A model generated the notes under the pieces. It saw nothing but the letters and a program-made list of their open reading frames with translations. It searched no databases and had not been told where the DNA came from. DNA of 64,000 bases, taken from the NCBI GenBank assembly GCA_018238625.1, contig JABCSY010000001.1, forward strand, positions 1 to 64,000, given 5' to 3'. Both the position numbers and the translations under genes were made by a program. This document shows positions 59,713 through 64,000 of the stretch, piece by piece; position 1 is the first letter of the stretch; the number at the start of each line of letters is the position of its first letter. The stretch is from Promethearchaeota archaeon (GTDB lineage: Archaea; Asgardarchaeota; Lokiarchaeia; Sigyniarchaeales; SOKP01).

Positions 59713-61986
59713 ATGGTTGAGAATATTGATGGGATTGTAAGTAAAGTAAGGATAAAAGACGCATTCAAAGAAGACGCAGGGAGAGGTATTGTAAGAGTAG
59801 ACCCAGAAATAGTTTCAAATTTAAAACTTAAGGTAGGTGATGTAATTAAAATCATCCATCCTGTAGTAAATAAAAAAACTGTTGCTTCTTTGTCAACAGG
59901 AAAAAATGAAGATAAAGGAAAAAAGATTATTCGTATGGATCCCTCCCTAAGACGAAATTTAGGAGCCTCAATTGATGACCTTGTTGAAATAAAAAAAATC
60001 AGTGTAGATATTGCCAATACAATAACCTTTGCTGGGTTAGATAATTCATTAATCCCACGAGATCCTCAAGCTTTAGCTAGAAAACTAGAAAATAGGGCAA
60101 TTACAAAAGGAGATAGCTTAAGTTTCTACGCTATGGCTCGCAGAATTGACCTTGTAATCGTTGATTACACTCCTAATTCTGAAGCGGTTAAAATTCAACT
60201 TGATACAAAAATATTATTTAGTGAAAAATCAACTCAAGAAATTAGCGAAATAAAAAAAAAAGAAATAACATATGAAGGAATTAGTGATTTAGAACAGAGA
60301 TTACAAGAGATTCAGGGAAAAATAACATACGAAGATATAGGTGGTTTAGAGGATTCGATTCAAAAGATTAGAGAAATGATTGAACTACCAATTAGACATC
60401 CTGAACTTTTTGAAAGAATTGGAATTGACCCTCCAAAAGGAGTTCTGCTCCATGGGGCTCCAGGTACAGGTAAAACATTACTAGCAAAAGCAGTAGCTTA
60501 TGAGACTGATGCCTATTTTATAAATATTAGTGGCCCTGAAATAATGAGTAAATTTTTTGGTCAAAGTGAAGAAAATCTTCGAAATAGATTTGAAGAAGCA
60601 AAAAATAACGCCCCCTCTATTATTTTTCTCGATGAATTAGATTCAATTGCTCATAAAAGGGATGAAAATAAAGGTCAAGTAGAATCAAGAGTTGTGGCTC
60701 AACTTTTATCTCTTATGGATGGTTTAGAAGGGAGAGGTGAAGTCATAGTCATTGGTGCAACGAATAAAATAAATAATATTGATATAGCACTAAGAAGACC
60801 AGGTCGTTTTGACAGAGAAATTGAAATTAAAGTACCTGATACTAAAGGCCGCTATGAAGTTTTATTGATCCATACTCGAGGAATGCCTTTAAATGAGGAA
60901 ATTGATCTAAATCTTATTGCTGAAAAAACACATGGTTTTGTCGGTGCAGATATAAAATCTTTATGCAAAGAGGCAGCTATGCTTGCGATTAGGGAGATAC
61001 TACCTAATATTGACTTAGATAAACCTATACCGGAAGAAATTTTAAACAAATTAATAATCAAAATGACACATTTTATTACAGCATTAAATAGTATTGAGCC
61101 ATCTGCATTAAGAGAAGTGTTCGTTACACAGCCAACTGAGACTTGGGAGGATATTGGCGGATTAGAAGATGCAAAGCAGCAATTAAGAGAAATAGTTGAA
61201 TGGCCATTTAAGTACTCGGGGTTCTATAAACATATGAAATCAAGACCCCCTAATGGAATTTTAATATTTGGTCTTCCTGGGACCGGTAAGACATTAATGG
61301 CTAAAGCGCTTGCCCATGAAACCGAAGTAAATTTTATTTCAGTAAAGGGTCCTGAATTTTTATCAAAATGGGTTGGTGAAAGTGCTAAAGCTGTAAGAGA
61401 AGTATTTCGAAAAGCAAGAACGGCTGCTCCTTGTATTATATTTTTTGACGAAATTGATGCTATCGCAGCAAGAAGGTCAACATCCTCAAGTTCAAGGGTT
61501 ATTGAACAAGTTGTAGCGCAATTTTTAACAGAAATGGATGGTTTAGAAGAATTAAAAGATGTTATATTAATAGCGGCTACAAATAGACCCGATATTCTCG
61601 ATCCTGCCATTCTGCGTTCAGGAAGATTCGGAAGGCATATAGAAGTTCCATTACCAAATAAAATATCTCGAATTAAGATATTTAAAATACACCTCGCTAA
61701 TCGTCCAATAGATAATAATATTGATATTGAAAAACTGGCAGAAAGGTTAGAAGGAAATACAGGAGCGGATATAAAAGCAATCTGCGAAGAAGCTACACTT
61801 TTAGCCATTCGCAGAAGTGTCATTAACAATAATATAGATACACAAAATCCTGATTCATATAAAAAGGTTAAAATTTCTCAAGCTGATTTTGAAAAAGCAA
61901 TAGAAAAAGTACAATTAGGCGCTAATAAAGCTAAAAGGGCTTATAAAGAAACTATTAAAGAAACTGTCGAAGATATTTACAGATAA
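59713..61986 (+). CDS. CDC48/VAT double-AAA ATPase
   Basis: [59 protein letters not shown]-terminal double-psi barrel-like region. Confidence 0.96.
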   Translation: MVENIDGIVSKVRIKDAFKEDAGRGIVRVDPEIVSNLKLKVGDVIKIIHPVVNKKTVASLSTGKNEDKGKKIIRMDPSLRRNLGASIDDLVEIKKISVDIANTITFAGLDNSLIPRDPQALARKLENRAITKGDSLSFYAMARRIDLVIVDYTPNSEAVKIQLDTKILFSEKSTQEISEIKKKEITYEGISDLEQRLQEIQGKITYEDIGGLEDSIQKIREMIELPIRHPELFERIGIDPPKGVLLHGAPGTGKTLLAKAVAYETDAYFINISGPEIMSKFFGQSEENLRNRFEEAKNNAPSIIFLDELDSIAHKRDENKGQVESRVVAQLLSLMDGLEGRGEVIVIGATNKINNIDIALRRPGRFDREIEIKVPDTKGRYEVLLIHTRGMPLNEEIDLNLIAEKTHGFVGADIKSLCKEAAMLAIREILPNIDLDKPIPEEILNKLIIKMTHFITALNSIEPSALREVFVTQPTETWEDIGGLEDAKQQLREIVEWPFKYSGFYKHMKSRPPNGILIFGLPGTGKTLMAKALAHETEVNFISVKGPEFLSKWVGESAKAVREVFRKARTAAPCIIFFDEIDAIAARRSTSSSSRVIEQVVAQFLTEMDGLEELKDVILIAATNRPDILDPAILRSGRFGRHIEVPLPNKISRIKIFKIHLANRPIDNNIDIEKLAERLEGNTGADIKAICEEATLLAIRRSVINNNIDTQNPDSYKKVKISQADFEKAIEKVQLGANKAKRAYKETIKETVEDIYR

Positions 61987-62031
61987 AAAAAATTAATTAA
62001 ACTTGTCAAGGATATTTTTTGAAAAATAAAA

Positions 62032-62098
62032 TTATCAATTTATCAAAAATTTTTCTTATCAAATTCTTTAAATTTGTCGCTTAAGAGTATTTAATTAG
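62032..62098 (+). repeat. Downstream copy of ~67-bp duplicated leader element
   Basis: Match to 57097-57163; contains CTTATCAAATTCTTT; 42 nt before ATG 62140. Confidence 0.7.
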
Positions 62099-62139
62099 AA
62101 TGTATAAAAAAATTAAATAAAAATTAAAAGGTGTATATA

Positions 62140-62391
62140 ATGGTGATAAGTTTGGTTAATGAAGTAAATAGTTTTGAAGAAAAAATCGTTTTATCTTCTA
62201 AAAGTGAATTTATATCTGAATTTGCTCGAGGTTACTTTGAAGCGGAGATAATTGAAAAAGAAACACAATTAAATGAATATTTAAATGCGTATAATGCTAT
62301 TCGTGAGAAAGACTCATTTAATAAACAATACATAGAAACTTTAATATATTTATTAAAATCTGAAATAAAGGGAATCCAAAAATTGTTTTGA
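62140..62391 (+). CDS. Small helical hypothetical protein (83 aa from ATG; ORF track uses GTG 62131)
   Basis: MVISLVNEVNSFEEKIVLSSKSEFISEFARGYFEAEIIEKETQLNEYL...; AAAAGGTG SD. Confidence 0.65.
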   Translation: MVISLVNEVNSFEEKIVLSSKSEFISEFARGYFEAEIIEKETQLNEYLNAYNAIREKDSFNKQYIETLIYLLKSEIKGIQKLF

Positions 62392-62415
62392 AAGGATTCC
62401 CTTAATTTTTTTAGT
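62368..62415 (+). terminator. Intrinsic-like terminator hairpin AAGGGAATCC(16-nt loop)GGATTCCCTT followed by T-tract
   Basis: 10-bp perfect stem overlapping the 3' end of the small ORF, then AATTTTTTTTAG. Confidence 0.65.
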
Positions 62416-62487
62416 ATTATTGTTTATTCTAAGAAATTAAATTAAAAAAATAAGAATTTTTAAAAAAATATATTTTAATAGTAATAA

Positions 62488-63336
62488 TTAAGCTTCTTTT
62501 TCGTGCAGCTTTCTCTTGGTTAAAAGATGTTGCTTAGAATGATGAGGTGTTCTCAATACTGTATCGTTAGATTTTTCTATTTCTCTGGCTTGTGTGCATA
62601 ATTCAGCAGCTGTTTTCATCATTTCGTGAGATGCAGCTAATAAAGGCATATATTCGGCTCTATCTTTTAAAACAAAGCACGCTCTTCCCGTAATCTTAGA
62701 AACTGAAGCTGCTAATTCAAAAGCTGCAATAGCTTTAGCTTGGGCGTAAGGATTTGAAAAGCCTGCTGCCTCTGTAGCGTTAGTGGCTTTAATCTCGATT
62801 TGAGGTAAAGTAGGGGCCTTCCCTTCTAACATATCCATTATAACTTTATTTAATTCGTTAGTTATTATATTAAAAGCACCAGTAATCGCAAGAACTTTTA
62901 ATAGATCTGCATTGAAACAACTCATCTCGACAGTGTCTAGAAATGGACGCCTTGCTCCTATCATAGAGTCACAGCCTACTATTATATATCCCATGTTTTT
63001 TTCTTTAAATTCTTCGATAGCCTTTTTTGCTGGAGCATCAGAGATTATAATCGTAGGAATATTTCCTGCTAATTCTCTTGCTGCTTTCGGTCCTTTTAAC
63101 GCTGCATTTGGGCTGGACATTAAGATTAATTCCGGTTCAAATTCTAATAATTTTTTCATAGTTTCTACGCATTCCTCTGGAGGGTTCATCTTCGCTCCCG
63201 AGGTAACTTCTCGCACAACTATATTCTTAGATTCTGCCCTTTCATCCAGTAAAAAAGCAAGTAATAACGAAGAACCAATTGTTCCATTCTTAAGTATCCC
63301 AATTTTTAAAACTTTTTCTTCACTCATTTTTGACAA
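62488..63336 (-). CDS. mtd: F420-dependent methylenetetrahydromethanopterin dehydrogenase
   Basis: KIGILKNGTIGSSLLLAFLLDERAES, REVTSGAKMNPPE, MSSPNAALKGPKAARE, IISDAPAKKAIEEFK, DSMIGARRPFLD. Confidence 0.95.
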   Translation of the reverse strand: MSKMSEEKVLKIGILKNGTIGSSLLLAFLLDERAESKNIVVREVTSGAKMNPPEECVETMKKLLEFEPELILMSSPNAALKGPKAARELAGNIPTIIISDAPAKKAIEEFKEKNMGYIIVGCDSMIGARRPFLDTVEMSCFNADLLKVLAITGAFNIITNELNKVIMDMLEGKAPTLPQIEIKATNATEAAGFSNPYAQAKAIAAFELAASVSKITGRACFVLKDRAEYMPLLAASHEMMKTAAELCTQAREIEKSNDTVLRTPHHSKQHLLTKRKLHEKEA

Positions 63337-63500
63337 CTTTAAACTTATTAAAAATCATAAAGATTCTATTATGAATTTCTTAAATTGATAATTAATTAAA
63401 ATTTTTAGCTTTTTTTCTTAAAAATTTTATATATTATTGCGCTCTATTAAAATTTATAATATTAGGATTTAAATTACATAATAGAAATGTTGATTAAAAA

Positions 63501-64000
63501 ATGGAAATAAATGGAGTAGAAATTGAAGATACTTTCTGTGAAGCGTTTGGAGCTGTTTTTACTAGAATTTTAGTAACTACCATAAATGAAAAATGGGCGA
63601 AAATTGTTGCTCAAATCGCAACTGGTTATGGAACATCAACGATCCATTGCGATTCAGAAGCCGGTATAGATGTATTTGTTTCTGCTGAAAAAACACCCGA
63701 TAACCGACCTGGAGTTGTATTGATGTTTTTTAAGACTAAAAAAGATAAAATGGACGGTGTTTTATTGAATAGAATGGGTCAATGTGTATTAACATGCCCA
63801 ACAACTGCTTGTTTTGACGCATTTAATGGTTCTCTTGTTCCAGAGAAAGAATTTGAAATAAAAACAGGATATAAGCTAAAATTTTTCGGTGATAAATTTG
63901 AAGAAAAAATAGAAGGAGTTTATCCTTTTGAAGCCTGGAAAATTCCCGTTATGGACGGTGAATTTATCGTTCAAAGCACATTTAAAGTTGGAAAAGGAAT
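63501..64000 (+). CDS. ftr: Formylmethanofuran:tetrahydromethanopterin formyltransferase, truncated by window end
   Basis: Translation from ATG 63501: MEINGVEIEDTFCEAFGAVFTRILVTTINEKWAKIVAQIATGYGTSTIHCDSEAGIDVFV...; absent from ORF track because it runs off the window. Confidence 0.92.
   Translation, partial: MEINGVEIEDTFCEAFGAVFTRILVTTINEKWAKIVAQIATGYGTSTIHCDSEAGIDVFVSAEKTPDNRPGVVLMFFKTKKDKMDGVLLNRMGQCVLTCPTTACFDAFNGSLVPEKEFEIKTGYKLKFFGDKFEEKIEGVYPFEAWKIPVMDGEFIVQSTFKVGKG

Noticed and set aside
61224-61829. 201-aa minus-strand ORF within CDC48
   Set aside because: Antisense shadow of a strongly conserved AAA ATPase; no independent motif
62912-63388. 158-aa plus-strand ORF opposite mtd
   Set aside because: Antisense shadow of mtd; low-information composition
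1-64000. tRNA, rRNA, CRISPR or transposon content
   Set aside because: Intergenic regions are short and AT-rich; no T-loop-like, direct-repeat-spacer or transposase signatures were seen by eye (tRNAscan-SE and Infernal would be decisive)

Overview
AT-rich, gene-dense archaeal chromosome segment. Gene content points to an Asgard (Lokiarchaeia-like) archaeon: an ESCRT-III/Snf7-type protein, Rab/Ras-like and Rag-like small GTPases, roadblock/LC7 proteins, a presenilin-type intramembrane protease, eukaryote-type ribosomal protein L35Ae, Rpb4, XPD-like helicase and CDC48/VAT. It also carries a tetrahydromethanopterin C1 pathway (mch, an MtdB-like dehydrogenase, F420-dependent mtd, partial ftr), a glycine cleavage operon (gcvT-H-PA-PB) and a group 3-like [NiFe]-hydrogenase/HdrA-MvhD operon. 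I found no rRNA, tRNA, CRISPR array or recognisable transposon. The observations I rate highest are: (1) an ESCRT-III gene next to a 701-aa protein with zinc fingers, a PH/GRAM-like segment, a low-complexity region and a C-terminal helical hairpin; (2) an HdrA-MvhD protein with an N-terminal winged-helix domain; (3) a presenilin homolog with a PGL in place of PAL; (4) a Rag-like GTPase-roadblock fusion whose P-loop lies upstream of any canonical start codon; (5) a ~67-bp non-coding element duplicated upstream of an unknown-gene pair/mtdB/CDC48 cluster and of an orphan small ORF; (6) a structured intergenic region with hairpins and a T-tract. All family assignments come from reading motifs in the translations; no database searches were run.
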